DNA from: Anaerolineales bacterium UBA5797
Lineage (GTDB): Bacteria; Chloroflexota; Anaerolineae; Anaerolineales; Villigracilaceae
NCBI GenBank assembly: GCA_002418205.1
Contig: DIDP01000089.1
Location: forward strand, 1 to 21,288
Direction: 5' to 3'
DNA: 21,288 nt
The translations under genes and the position numbers were made by a program. Position 1 is the first letter of the stretch, and every line of letters begins with the position of its first letter. The notes beneath the pieces are model-generated. The model saw nothing but the letters and a program-made list of their open reading frames with translations. It was not told where the DNA came from and ran no database searches. This document shows, one piece after another, positions 6,936 to 16,398 of this stretch.

Positions 6936-8911
6936 TGGCATAGTTGCACGACCGTCTTGCGCGCCTCCCCTTCCGCCACGAACACCAGCACATCACCCGC
7001 CTTCAGGATCGTTTCACCGCGCGGAATGAACAGCCTGCTGCCGCGGCGCATGCTGGCGATGACGCAGTCACGCGGCCATTCCACATCCCGCACTGCCTGC
7101 CCGTCACACTGGGCGCCGGGTTGAATGGCGATCTCATGCACATCCACGCCGCTGAACGTGCCGAGCCGCGCCTGCTGGGCGCGATGCCGCAGCAGGGCGT
7201 GACGCTTCAACGCAATATCATAGGCGCGGATCGCGTCCGAACGGCGGAGCAAGCCGACCAGCAATTTCGGGTTTTCGCGCGAAACCACGGGCATGCGCCC
7301 GATGTCGCGCACCGACATGCGCCGCAACGCCGCACCAATCGTTTCATCCGGATAGGTCACCAGCAGGTCCCGCGCGCAGACATCTCCGATCCTTTCCTTG
7401 TGGTCGAGATCCGAATCGCGCATATCGTGCATCGTGACGATGCCGTAAAGTTCCCCCCTGCGGTTGAGCACGGGCACACCGTGCACGCGGTGTTCGGTCA
7501 TGTAATCGATGGCTTCCTTCACCGACATGTCCTCGCGCAGGAACGGCGGCGATTCGGTCATGACCTCATCCACCGTGATCCGCTCGAGGACCTCCAGGTC
7601 CCGTCCGCGTTCGATGCGGATGCCCTTGCGCGCCAGTCCCAGCATATACACCGAATCGGATTCGATGTAACGCGAGATCAACAGGCTGATGACCACCGCG
7701 AACATCAATGGCAGGATGATGCGATAGTCACGCGTCATTTCGAACAGGAGCAGGATCGCCGTTAAAGGAGCATGGACCGCCCCTGCGAGCACCGCCGCCA
7801 TCCCCACCATCGCGAACGCCGCCGGGTAAATGTTCAAGCCGGGGAGGAGCATTTGCGCCAGATGGCCAAATCCGCCGCCGAGCATCGCCCCGATGAACAG
7901 CGCGGGCGCGAACACCCCGCCCGCGAAACCGCCGCCGATGCTGACAGGGGTCATCACGAGTTTCCCGATCATCAACGCGAACAACAGCCAGATGATCTCC
8001 GTCCTGCCGCCCAGCACATCCCCGATGACATGATATCCCTCGCCGAAAATTTCGGGCAGAAAGATGCCGACAATTCCTACCAGCGCGCCGGCAATGGCAG
8101 GTTTGCCCCAGCGCGGCATCTTCAAATTATGGAAGAAGTCCTGGAACCAGTACAGGAATTTGACATACAGGGCGGAAAGAGGTCCGGCAAGCAGACCCAG
8201 CACAAAGTAAAGGGGCAATTCCCATGGGGTACTGAACGCATACGCCGGGACCCTGAAGGCCGGTTGTGTCCCTGCGACCGCCTGGGTAAACACAGAGGCG
8301 ATGACCGAAGAAAGCACAACGATGCCGAGAGCGCTCGTGCCGATCTCCCCAAGGATGATCTCCACCGCGAAGAAGACCCCCGCGATCGGCGCGTTAAAGG
8401 CGGATGCAACCCCCGCGGCGGCTCCCGCGGCAACCAGTGTGCGGACGCGTTCCTCCGAGGTCTTCAATAACGATCCAAACATGGAGCCGAGGTTCGAGCC
8501 GATCTGCACGGACGGGTCCTCCGGTCCAACGGAGGCGCCCGCGCCGATGGAAACCGCAGAGGCAAGCGCCTTGGCGGGAGTGCGCCAGTATCGCAATCGC
8601 CCGCCGGAGAGGGCAACGGATTCGATGATCCCGGCTACACCATGATACCGTTCCACGCCGATGAAGTTGAATTGGATGATGCCGACGATCAGTCCGCCAA
8701 GGATGGGGACGATGGCGATCGTCCATGTGCCGTACGTTTCGAGCAGGCCTCCGAGCCATTCCAAAAAGAAGTTGTGGCTCAGCAGGATCATCTCCTTGAA
8801 CAGCCAGACGCCGATGCCTGTGGCGAGTCCAAGCCCGACCGCGACAGTGCCCAGGACAGCGGAATCGGAGATCTGATGACGATCCAGCCAGCGCAACCAG
8901 GAAGTTTTCAT
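6929..8911 (-). CDS. ClC-family chloride channel/transporter with CBS and TrkA-C domains (non-canonical filter)
   Basis: 660 residues from ATG 8911; an in-frame TTG at 8938 is less likely. The order is: ClC membrane core (about 20-430), two CBS domains (from TVDEVMTESPP and VCARDLLVTYPDET), then a TrkA-C-like domain (HEIAIQPG... to the end). ClC proteins move chloride or other anions, as channels or H+-coupled antiporters; CBS pairs usually sense nucleotides. Conserved pieces are GGVFAPALFIG and a gating glutamate, but the motif is GPEDP (E131) instead of GREGP, and the GSGIP-type segment reads YHGVAGIIE. The proton glutamate of exchangers is replaced (FAVEII). It lies about 100 nt downstream of a paralogue on the same strand, so the pair may be an operon. 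Whether it is a channel or an exchanger cannot be told. Confidence 0.9.
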   Translation of the reverse strand: MKTSWLRWLDRHQISDSAVLGTVAVGLGLATGIGVWLFKEMILLSHNFFLEWLGGLLETYGTWTIAIVPILGGLIVGIIQFNFIGVERYHGVAGIIESVALSGGRLRYWRTPAKALASAVSIGAGASVGPEDPSVQIGSNLGSMFGSLLKTSEERVRTLVAAGAAAGVASAFNAPIAGVFFAVEIILGEIGTSALGIVVLSSVIASVFTQAVAGTQPAFRVPAYAFSTPWELPLYFVLGLLAGPLSALYVKFLYWFQDFFHNLKMPRWGKPAIAGALVGIVGIFLPEIFGEGYHVIGDVLGGRTEIIWLLFALMIGKLVMTPVSIGGGFAGGVFAPALFIGAMLGGGFGHLAQMLLPGLNIYPAAFAMVGMAAVLAGAVHAPLTAILLLFEMTRDYRIILPLMFAVVISLLISRYIESDSVYMLGLARKGIRIERGRDLEVLERITVDEVMTESPPFLREDMSVKEAIDYMTEHRVHGVPVLNRRGELYGIVTMHDMRDSDLDHKERIGDVCARDLLVTYPDETIGAALRRMSVRDIGRMPVVSRENPKLLVGLLRRSDAIRAYDIALKRHALLRHRAQQARLGTFSGVDVHEIAIQPGAQCDGQAVRDVEWPRDCVIASMRRGSRLFIPRGETILKAGDVLVFVAEGEARKTVVQLCQK

Positions 8912-9011
8912 AAATCGTTTCTCTTTTCCATAAGTCAAAAAAGTTATAACACAAAGCAGGGCAGGGATGGTTTCCCCGAAAGAATCGAACTTTCTCCGCC
9001 TGATTGTGATC

Positions 9012-11093
9012 TTAGGATGTTTTTATTTTGTTTTCACTTGCGAGACATAATTTTCGCAATTCTCCCGCGACGTTCCGCTCGGAGAGCAATACGATCTCAT
9101 CACCGCCATGCAGGATCAGGCTGCCGCGCGGAATCATCGACCTTTTGCCGCGCCGCACGGAGACCACCACCGCCTCGCGCGGCCATGGGACCTCGCTCAA
9201 TCTTTTTCCTGCGCTGACCGACCCGGCTTCGACCCGCATCTCGAGGCTTTCGAACCCGCTGACTTCCTTGATGCGGAATCTGCTTGCCTGCAGGCGACCT
9301 TCCTCCTGGCGCGTCACGCCGACCTCGTAGGCGCGCACGATATCGTTCCGGCGTACCATCCCGATCAGTTTCCGGGGGTCCTCACGTGCGACCACCGGCA
9401 GGCGCGAAATATCACGCGGCGCCATGCGGCGCAGAGACGAGCCCACGGTTTCATCGGGGTATACGGTGACGATGTCGCGGGTGGTGATCTCTCCCACCTT
9501 CAGTTCACCGGCTTTTTTGTGCCCGTCTGATACAGCCCGGCGATAATCCTCCAGTGATACAACGCCGTACAGATCTCCGCGCGCATCCAGCACCGGGAAG
9601 CCATGCCGTCCGGTTTCGATGAATTTTTCAGCGAGGACCGTGATGGGCATATCCATCGAAACGGTGATCGGTTCCCTGACCATGACCTCGTCAATGAGCA
9701 CCGATTCCATCACGTCCACATCGCGGCCGCGTTGAATGCGGATGCCGCGTCGCGTTAGTTTGAGCGTGTAGATCGAATCACGCATCAGTCGTTCTGCAAT
9801 GACGAGGCTCGTCACAACGGATGCCATAAGCGGGACGATCATCCTGTAGTCGTCTGTCATCTCGAAGACGATCAGGATCGCGGTAAAGGGAGCGCGCGCC
9901 GCTCCAGCGAAGACCGCTGCCATCCCTGCGATGGCGAACGCGCCAGGGTTGATGGAGGCATTTGGGAGCAGAATGATCAGGAGTTTTCCAAGCGCACCGC
10001 CCAACACCGCGCCCGTGAAGAGACCCGGGGCAAAGATGCCGCCGGAATTGCCTGATCCCAGTGTGAGGGAAGTGGCAAGCGGCTTGAGGATGATCAACCC
10101 GAACAATAGCCAGAACGGGAAGTTTCCATGCAGGGTATTTTCGATAACGTTGAAACCGGCGCCAAAGATGTAGGGAAGGTTGTTCGATAACGGCGACCCG
10201 GCTGAGGGTCCGGTGGAGGCGAAGAGTCCGAAGGCAAGAGCGAGAACGCCGAGCAGGAATCCGCCGACTGCAGGTTTCAGCGCGTCGGGAAAGTTCCATC
10301 CATCGAAGCGGTCTTCGAACCAGTACAACATGCGGGTAAAACCGACGGCGGCGAAAGCAGCAAAAGCGCCCAACAGGACGTAAAGAAAAAGTTCCCAGGG
10401 AGCCTGCATGCCATAATCGGCGGTGATCGCGAAGGCGGGCTGGTCGCCGAGAAAGATGCGGGCGATGGTGGAGGCGGTCACCGCGGAGACGACCACGTTG
10501 CCGAGGTCGCCAAGGTGCAGTTCCCCGAGGATGATCTCCATCGCGAAGATGACACCCGCGATGGGCGCGTTAAAGGTCGCGGCGATTCCCGCGGCCGCGC
10601 CGCATGCAACCAGGTTGCGGATACGGTTGTCGGATAGTCGCAGCCATTGACCGAGGGACGAACCCAGCGCGGCTCCAACCTGGACGATGGGACCTTCGCG
10701 TCCTGCCGAACCGCCGCTTCCAATACAAAGCGAGGACGCGAGTATCTTCGCAACGACCACGCGCGGACGAATGCGCCCGCCGTGCAACGCGATGGCTTGC
10801 ATCACTTCAGGGACGCCATGTCCCTTTGCTTCGTGGGCAAAAAAGGAAATGATCGGTCCGGCGAGAAGTCCGCCGACCATTGGGATGATGACGATCAGCG
10901 CGGGTCCGAGAAAGGGAAGGATCTGTTCTCCGCCATTGAAGAACATGTTTTGAATGAGGTTGATCAATTTGATGAACCCCACTGCGCCAAAGCCGGTCCC
11001 TATGCCGACAACGATTGCCGTGCCAATGAGGACCGTCGTCTCGGATGGCTGAAAGCGGTCAAGGACATTTGAAATTTTCGATGAAACTTTCAT
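9012..11093 (-). CDS. ClC-family chloride channel/transporter with CBS and TrkA-C domains (canonical filter)
   Basis: 693 residues with the same domain order as its downstream paralogue: ClC core, two CBS domains (VLIDEVMVREPITV and VGEITTRDIVTVYPDET), and a TrkA-C-like end (LEMRVEAGSVSAGKRL). Filter motifs are canonical: GHGVPE (91-96), GSGGSAGREGP with gating E133, and GGIFAPGLFTG. The internal proton glutamate position is again not conserved (FAMEII), as in channel-type members. The protein is probably a plasma-membrane anion pathway regulated by nucleotide binding. The ATG has no Shine-Dalgarno, and a perfect TATAAT lies 11 nt upstream, so the message may be leaderless. No strong terminator separates it from the next clc gene. 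Confidence 0.92.
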   Translation of the reverse strand: MKVSSKISNVLDRFQPSETTVLIGTAIVVGIGTGFGAVGFIKLINLIQNMFFNGGEQILPFLGPALIVIIPMVGGLLAGPIISFFAHEAKGHGVPEVMQAIALHGGRIRPRVVVAKILASSLCIGSGGSAGREGPIVQVGAALGSSLGQWLRLSDNRIRNLVACGAAAGIAATFNAPIAGVIFAMEIILGELHLGDLGNVVVSAVTASTIARIFLGDQPAFAITADYGMQAPWELFLYVLLGAFAAFAAVGFTRMLYWFEDRFDGWNFPDALKPAVGGFLLGVLALAFGLFASTGPSAGSPLSNNLPYIFGAGFNVIENTLHGNFPFWLLFGLIILKPLATSLTLGSGNSGGIFAPGLFTGAVLGGALGKLLIILLPNASINPGAFAIAGMAAVFAGAARAPFTAILIVFEMTDDYRMIVPLMASVVTSLVIAERLMRDSIYTLKLTRRGIRIQRGRDVDVMESVLIDEVMVREPITVSMDMPITVLAEKFIETGRHGFPVLDARGDLYGVVSLEDYRRAVSDGHKKAGELKVGEITTRDIVTVYPDETVGSSLRRMAPRDISRLPVVAREDPRKLIGMVRRNDIVRAYEVGVTRQEEGRLQASRFRIKEVSGFESLEMRVEAGSVSAGKRLSEVPWPREAVVVSVRRGKRSMIPRGSLILHGGDEIVLLSERNVAGELRKLCLASENKIKTS

Positions 11094-11104
11094 GAGGTGA
11101 AAAA

Positions 11105-11110
11105 ATTATA
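11105..11110 (-). promoter_or_regulatory. Consensus -10 box upstream of the second clc gene
   Basis: Read on the minus strand this is TATAAT, an exact -10 hexamer ending 11 nt before the ATG at 11093. Transcription would begin only about 5 nt before the start codon. No good -35 box was found. Confidence 0.5.
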
Positions 11111-11231
11111 CTATCAAAGTATGCGAAGGCTCCTGGATGTGAGGCGATGAATATGATTTTCAGCAAATCGAAACGTGACCCCGGTTGTTATATAAATTGG
11201 TAGAATTCCTAAAAATCAACAGGAGCCGGTC

Positions 11232-12545
11232 ATGGAAAAAGAGCGAAAACGCGCACAGTTGGGTTGGTATTTGTATGATTTCGGAAATTCGGCCTATGCG
11301 GCCGTGGTGTTGCTGGCGATCTATTCGGCGTATTTCAAAGGGACCGTGGTCGGCGGAGCGGAAGGCTCACGGTTATGGGGCATTTCCGTCGGGATCGCCA
11401 TGCTGGTGAGCGCCATCATCTCTCCCATTCTGGCGGTGATCGCGGATTACTCGGCGTTCAAGAAGAGGTTCCTGTTCTTCTTTTCCTCCCTTTCGTGGAT
11501 CTTTACCGGTTTGTTGTTCTTTGTGCAGAAGGGCGAGGTGTTCCTGGGGATGTTCTTCTTCATTCTGGCTGAGATCGGTTACCGGGCGGGACAGGTCTTC
11601 TACAATTCGCTTTTGACCGAAGTGGCGGAGCCGGACGAGATCGGGCGCGTCTCTGCGAATGGCTGGGCGATCGGTTCAGCGGGCGGCATCCTGTGTCTGT
11701 TGTTGGTGCTGCCAGCCATTGTGTTGGTCAAAGGCACAGACCTTCCGGTGCGCGGCGCTTTTGTGTTCACGGCGGTCTTCTTCCTCGTTTCGGCGCTTCC
11801 AACATTTCTGTGGGTCAGGGAGCGCGGCGAACGCAAACCGCTCCCGGAGGGGAAGAATTATCTTACGCTGGCATTCAGCCGCCTGGGACGCACGTTCCGT
11901 TCGGTGAAACACTTCAATGAGTTCCTGAAATTCATTATCGCCTTCCTGATCTTCAACGATGGCATTGTGATGGCGCTCGATTTCGCCGCGATCATCGGCG
12001 CGGTCCTGTATGGCATGAACCAGACCCAGCTCATCATCCTGATGATCATTGTGCAGATTGCGAGCGTCTTCGGCGCGTATCTTTCCGGCATCTACGGTGA
12101 GCGCGTTGGATTCATGCGCGCCTTGATCGTATCGCTCGTTCTGATGATCGGCGCGGTGGTCTGGATGTTGTTCAACCAGACCCTGGTCGGGTTCTTCATC
12201 ATCGCCTCGCTGGCAGGACTGGCGTTGACGGGCGTTCAGGCGGTGACGCGCACGATGACGGGCGTCTTTGCGCCGAAAGGACAGAGCGCGGAGTTTTACA
12301 GTTTCTTCGCCATCGCAGGTAAGACCTCCTCATTCATCGGACCAACAGTCTATGGCTTGCTTGCCACCGGCGTTGCCTTGCAGCTCGAAGCCGGGGGAAT
12401 GGAAACGCTGCTGGCTGAACAGGTTGGTCAACGGGCGGGGATCCTTTCGATTGCGGTGTTCCTAGTCGTTGGCTTGGGAATACTGTTGACCGTCAGCGAC
12501 CAGCGCGCCCGCAAAGCCGCATTGGAGTATGCTCCTGCCGACTGA
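11232..12545 (+). CDS. MFS transporter, UMF1/Atg22-like
   Basis: 437 residues, about twelve transmembrane helices. The N-terminal signature WYLYDFGNSAYAAVV marks the UMF1 (Atg22-like) branch of the major facilitator superfamily. The MFS A-like loop (ADYSAFKKR) and a second-half GIYGERVGFMRALI loop are present. Eukaryotic Atg22 exports amino acids from the vacuole; bacterial substrates are mostly unknown, so none is named. AGGAG (11221-11225) lies 6 nt before the ATG. The stop is 3 nt before the acyltransferase start codon, so the two genes form an operon. It is divergent from the clc genes across 138 bp. Confidence 0.88.
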   Translation: MEKERKRAQLGWYLYDFGNSAYAAVVLLAIYSAYFKGTVVGGAEGSRLWGISVGIAMLVSAIISPILAVIADYSAFKKRFLFFFSSLSWIFTGLLFFVQKGEVFLGMFFFILAEIGYRAGQVFYNSLLTEVAEPDEIGRVSANGWAIGSAGGILCLLLVLPAIVLVKGTDLPVRGAFVFTAVFFLVSALPTFLWVRERGERKPLPEGKNYLTLAFSRLGRTFRSVKHFNEFLKFIIAFLIFNDGIVMALDFAAIIGAVLYGMNQTQLIILMIIVQIASVFGAYLSGIYGERVGFMRALIVSLVLMIGAVVWMLFNQTLVGFFIIASLAGLALTGVQAVTRTMTGVFAPKGQSAEFYSFFAIAGKTSSFIGPTVYGLLATGVALQLEAGGMETLLAEQVGQRAGILSIAVFLVVGLGILLTVSDQRARKAALEYAPAD

Positions 12546-12548
12546 ACC

Positions 12549-13304
12549 ATGACACAAAGACAGTTCACTTCACCGGGGCGAAAATTAACCCGAAAGATCC
12601 TGCACTTTCTGGCGGCTCCTGCATTTGGCTTGCTGACCCGCCTTGAAGTCAACGGCGCGGAGAACCTGCCCGAAAACGGTCCGCTTATCATGGTGGGCAA
12701 CCACTTCAGTTTCGTCGACCCGGTATGTTTCGTGCGTGTCGCGCCGTGGGAGATCGAGTTCGTCGGTGGGGCGGATATGCCCCACGCGCCGCTTGCCACG
12801 CGCATAATCCCATTGTTGTGGGGCTATCATCCGTTGTATCGCGGCACGGGTGCGAAGGATTCGCTCAAAGCCGCCGAAGGGATCCTCGCGCAGGGCGGCA
12901 TTCTTGGGATATTCCCAGAAGCGGGCAACTGGGCGACCGTCCTTCGACCGGCGCGACCCGGCACGGCGTATCTCGCAGCCCGGACCGGCGCTTCGATCCT
13001 TCCCATCGGGCTGGTCGGCATGAACGAGGTTTTTCCCAGCCTCAAGCGTGGACGACGCGCCCGAATCCAGATCAACATCGGCAAACCGTTCGGACCCTTC
13101 AAAGTGGACGGGCACGGACCGGAACGCCGCGTCCAATTGGATGAGATAGGGCATGAGATCATGCGTCACATCGCGGCGTTGATCCCACCCGAAAAGCGCG
13201 GGCATTACTCCGACGATCCCGCCATACGCGCAGCCGCAAAAGGGACGGAGATCTATCCCTGGGCTGACAAGATCGAGGGGCAGGTCAAGGGCGTGGCGCG
13301 CTAG
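12549..13304 (+). CDS. PlsC-type 1-acyl-glycerol-3-phosphate acyltransferase
   Basis: 251 residues. The acyltransferase HX4D motif is NHFSFVD (H52, D57). The second substrate motif is FPEAGNW (122-128), a variant of the usual FPEG-T-R, and LPIGLVG (151-157) is the fourth motif. PlsC enzymes acylate lysophosphatidic acid to phosphatidic acid at the membrane face; relatives acylate other lysolipids. Glycine is shifted in the FPEG motif, so the acceptor may differ. No membrane helix is obvious beyond a hydrophobic N-terminal stretch (about 17-30). Translation probably follows from the MFS gene, whose stop is 3 nt upstream; no clear Shine-Dalgarno is seen. Confidence 0.88.
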   Translation: MTQRQFTSPGRKLTRKILHFLAAPAFGLLTRLEVNGAENLPENGPLIMVGNHFSFVDPVCFVRVAPWEIEFVGGADMPHAPLATRIIPLLWGYHPLYRGTGAKDSLKAAEGILAQGGILGIFPEAGNWATVLRPARPGTAYLAARTGASILPIGLVGMNEVFPSLKRGRRARIQINIGKPFGPFKVDGHGPERRVQLDEIGHEIMRHIAALIPPEKRGHYSDDPAIRAAAKGTEIYPWADKIEGQVKGVAR

Positions 13305-13386
13305 TTCGGTCTGCAGGTGAACGGGGTATCTTTAAGAGATTTCGGGGGTGGAAATGTTTTAGCGCAGTATCCTTTTCTTTTTGATT

Positions 13387-13395
13387 TGATATACT
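13387..13395 (+). promoter_or_regulatory. Extended -10 promoter of the TIR-WD40 gene
   Basis: TGATATACT fits an extended -10 (TGn followed by TATACT). It lies 24 nt before the ATG at 13420, in an AT-rich stretch. No convincing -35 is seen, as is common for extended -10 promoters. Confidence 0.5.
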
Positions 13396-13419
13396 AAGTT
13401 TGAGTGGAAGAGGCATTGT

Positions 13420-16398
13420 ATGGCTAAACTGTTTGTATCCTATTCCAGAAAAGACTCCGCAACCGCCCGAAAACTCATCGGCGCTTTTAGCGAGATGGGG
13501 CACGATGTCTGGGTGGATTGGGAGGATATCCCTCCGGCTTCAGACTGGCTGGAACAGATCTTCCGCGGCATAGAGCAGGTGGACGCGTTCCTGTTCCTCG
13601 TCAGCCCGGATTCGGTCAAATCGGAAGTCTGCGGCGTGGAGATCGGTCGTGCGGCGTTGAACAACAAACGCATTATCCCGGTTGCCATCCGGGAGATCTC
13701 TCCGAAAGATGCGAACGACACCATCCGCAAGTTGAATTGGATCTTCATCCGAAACGACGATGAATATGAGACAGGGCTGGCGAAGGTCAAGGACGCGATC
13801 GAGTTGGATTTCGAGTGGGTGGAGGCTCACAGCCGGTTACAGGTGCGTGCATTGGAATGGCATCGCGAGAAGGAACCCAGTCTGCTTTTGCGCGGCACCG
13901 ACCTGCGCCGCGCCCGGACCACTCTGGCTGCTTCAACCGACAAGGAACCGGAACCGACTCCCCTGCAAATGACCTACGTCAAACACAGCGAACAAAGTGA
14001 AAGGCGCCGCCGCACCCTGACAGGCGTTGCGATTGCTGCGCTGACCATCATGGCGGTTTTGACGTATGCCGCGATCTTTCAATCCCGCCGGGCAAGCGAT
14101 AACGCAAAGATCGCTTCAACGCAGGCTGCCCTCGCCTCCGAAAAGGCGCAGGCGGCGGTGGCCGCTCGATTGGAAGCTGAAAAGCAAAGGAGTCTTGCGG
14201 AAGAGAATCAAAGGCTTGCAGAAAAGAATCAAAAACTCGCGGAGGAACAGGCGAAGATCGCCCAGGCGCAGAGGAGCGCGGCGCGGGCGCAGATCTATCA
14301 GTCACAGCCGGATGAGCTTTACACGAGCACCCTGCTGGCGATCGCATCCTGGCAGACCTCCCAGACGGATGAAGCGGCTGAGATCCTGCGCAAGAATATC
14401 AGCCTGCTGCCGATCCCCGTGATGCAGATGCATCACTCGGCGGGCGTGAACTCGTTGGAGTTCAACCCGGATGGCGATCTGTTCGTCACAGGGAGCGCCG
14501 ATGGGACGGCTTGCGTGTGGAAGGTGTCGGATGGGGCAAATTTGTTCTGCGCAACCAGCCCCGGGTCCGTGAATGACGCGGTGTTCAGTCCCGATGGGAA
14601 GTTGATCGCGACCGGCGATGATTCGGGCACGGTCCAGATCATCAGCGTGGAGAACGGGAGCGTCCAGGACACGTATGAATTTGAGATCATCATCTGGGAT
14701 GTGGATTTCCGCCGGGACGGGAAGTGGCTGGCGGTCACGCGGGATGATGGCAGGGTGACGATCATCGATATACCTGCGCGAAAACGGAACTTTGATCTGC
14801 AGGCGTTTGGGCGATTGAAGATCGCATCCTTCAGCCCGAACGGGAGATACATTGCGGCAGGCTCCAGCGATGGCAATGTGTCTCTATGGAATTTGAGCGA
14901 GACCGGGGTCGTTCCGAGCAGCCGGCATAGCGGCGAAGTTCTGTCGCTTGCCTTCAGCCCGGACAGCCGGTATCTGGTCACGGGCGGGGCGGACAGTGTT
15001 GCGGTTGTGGCGCGCACATCGAACGGGAAGGAGGCGTATCGCCTCCTGCAGGATAACTGGGTGGAGGATATTGCCTTCAGCCCGGATAGTTCGTGGTTTG
15101 CAACCGTATCGGACGACCGGCGGATCAGGCTTTGGAATACGGCGAACGGCAGGGAACTTTTGCGCATGTCGCAGGATGGATTCGTGCGGGAGGTCAAGGT
15201 CAGCGCGAACGGTCAATGGCTGGCGACCACCGGCGCGGATCGAACCGTGCGCGTCTGGAATGCGTCCACAGGCACGCAGATGTTCCAGATCCCGCTCAAG
15301 GGGGAGGGGACGGTGCTCGGCTTCAGCAAGGACGGGCATTACCTGGTTGCCGGAGACTCGACCGGCGAAGTCAACATCTGGGACATCTCCGTGATGCCCG
15401 CGCCGATCAACTATCTGCAATTCGATGGATTTGCGGGGGACGTGCAGTTCAGCCCGGATGGAAACCGGCTCGCCGCCTCAGACGGGAACCGGGTCTGGTT
15501 GCTGCGACCCGGGCAGTTATCCACGCTGAAGCTTCGCCCGGATCAGGATACGAATATCACCCTCGATGGAAATGTCAGTGAGATCGTATTCAGTTTGGAT
15601 TCAAGGCGGGTGGGCATTTCCTCCGAACAGGGGAACGTGGTCCTGTATGATTTTGAGACCAACCGGTTGACCACCGTCAAAGTTGAGGAGACCGGTTCGG
15701 AATACGCGCTGGGGTTCCCGCCGGATGGAAGCCGGTTGATCACCATCGGCGCGGCTGACATTCCAGAAACATGGGATGTATCCACCGGTTCCAAAATTGG
15801 GACGCTTGGCAACTATGATGCGGAAATCACCTCCATTGCCACCGCGCCGGATGTAATGGCGCTTGGCATGTTGGATAAAGTGATCATCCTGAACGCGGAC
15901 AATGAGCAGATCGCCGAGATCGCCTCTCCCGGCGATCACAAACTTTTGGCATTCAACGCAGACGGGTCGCTTCTGGCTTCGAGCAATTCGGCAGGTAACA
16001 TCGAGGTATGGAAAAATGAAAGCGGCGTGTTCAGACTCGTTGATTCCATCCGCAAGGAGGCAGTGTATTCGCTGGCGTTCAACCCGGTGGAGGATCAACT
16101 TGCTGTTGGCACGATCAACAACGTTTTCCTCATTGATCCTTCCACCGTTAAAGAGACATCAAGGATCCTTCACGCCGGCGCGGTGACGGGCGTCTCGTAT
16201 TCAGCCGATGGCAGAACGCTGGGGACCTCATCGCTCAAGGCGGTCCAGTTCTGGGACCTTGCCCAGATCCAAAGGATCGATTCGAGCAATCTGGTTCAGG
16301 CGGGGTGCGCGCGTCTGACGGCGAACTTCACCGAAGCCCAATGGAGCAACCTGTTTGGCGGAGAACAATATCGAAAGTTGTGCAGTAATTTACCGTAA
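13420..16398 (+). CDS. Membrane-anchored TIR domain protein with WD40 propellers
   Basis: 992 residues. The order is: TIR domain (1-about 135; KLFVSYSRKD, VWVDWEDI, FLVSPDSVKSEVCGVEIGRA with E74 at the NADase glutamate position); a basic RRRR (195-198) and one transmembrane helix (199-220); an Ala/Glu/Lys-rich coiled coil (about 225-290); then about 14-15 WD40-like repeats (337-950), enough for two seven-bladed propellers; and a tail with C963 and C988. Charge placement suggests TIR inside and propellers outside. Bacterial TIR domains often cleave NAD+ in defence or signalling. No NTPase module is present, so it is not a STAND protein. AGAGG lies 6 nt before the ATG. The ligand is unknown. 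Confidence 0.88.
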   Translation: MAKLFVSYSRKDSATARKLIGAFSEMGHDVWVDWEDIPPASDWLEQIFRGIEQVDAFLFLVSPDSVKSEVCGVEIGRAALNNKRIIPVAIREISPKDANDTIRKLNWIFIRNDDEYETGLAKVKDAIELDFEWVEAHSRLQVRALEWHREKEPSLLLRGTDLRRARTTLAASTDKEPEPTPLQMTYVKHSEQSERRRRTLTGVAIAALTIMAVLTYAAIFQSRRASDNAKIASTQAALASEKAQAAVAARLEAEKQRSLAEENQRLAEKNQKLAEEQAKIAQAQRSAARAQIYQSQPDELYTSTLLAIASWQTSQTDEAAEILRKNISLLPIPVMQMHHSAGVNSLEFNPDGDLFVTGSADGTACVWKVSDGANLFCATSPGSVNDAVFSPDGKLIATGDDSGTVQIISVENGSVQDTYEFEIIIWDVDFRRDGKWLAVTRDDGRVTIIDIPARKRNFDLQAFGRLKIASFSPNGRYIAAGSSDGNVSLWNLSETGVVPSSRHSGEVLSLAFSPDSRYLVTGGADSVAVVARTSNGKEAYRLLQDNWVEDIAFSPDSSWFATVSDDRRIRLWNTANGRELLRMSQDGFVREVKVSANGQWLATTGADRTVRVWNASTGTQMFQIPLKGEGTVLGFSKDGHYLVAGDSTGEVNIWDISVMPAPINYLQFDGFAGDVQFSPDGNRLAASDGNRVWLLRPGQLSTLKLRPDQDTNITLDGNVSEIVFSLDSRRVGISSEQGNVVLYDFETNRLTTVKVEETGSEYALGFPPDGSRLITIGAADIPETWDVSTGSKIGTLGNYDAEITSIATAPDVMALGMLDKVIILNADNEQIAEIASPGDHKLLAFNADGSLLASSNSAGNIEVWKNESGVFRLVDSIRKEAVYSLAFNPVEDQLAVGTINNVFLIDPSTVKETSRILHAGAVTGVSYSADGRTLGTSSLKAVQFWDLAQIQRIDSSNLVQAGCARLTANFTEAQWSNLFGGEQYRKLCSNLP

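Noticed and set aside
6944..8470. Long plus-strand open frames (273 and 232 codons) opposite the clc gene
   Set aside because: Arg/His/Asp-rich translations with no domains. They lie antisense to a clear ClC protein and result from its GC-rich codon use.
8960..9000. Possible tRNA fragment (GAATCGAAC resembling a T-loop) between the clc genes
   Set aside because: No acceptor, D or anticodon arms can be formed around it.
14433..15197. 254-codon minus-strand frame inside the WD40 region
   Set aside because: Its Ser/Pro/Arg-rich periodic sequence mirrors the WD40 repeats on the other strand.
13420..16398. Repeated pattern as a CRISPR array or tandem DNA repeat
   Set aside because: The periodicity is at protein level (WD40 blades); the DNA units are not identical.
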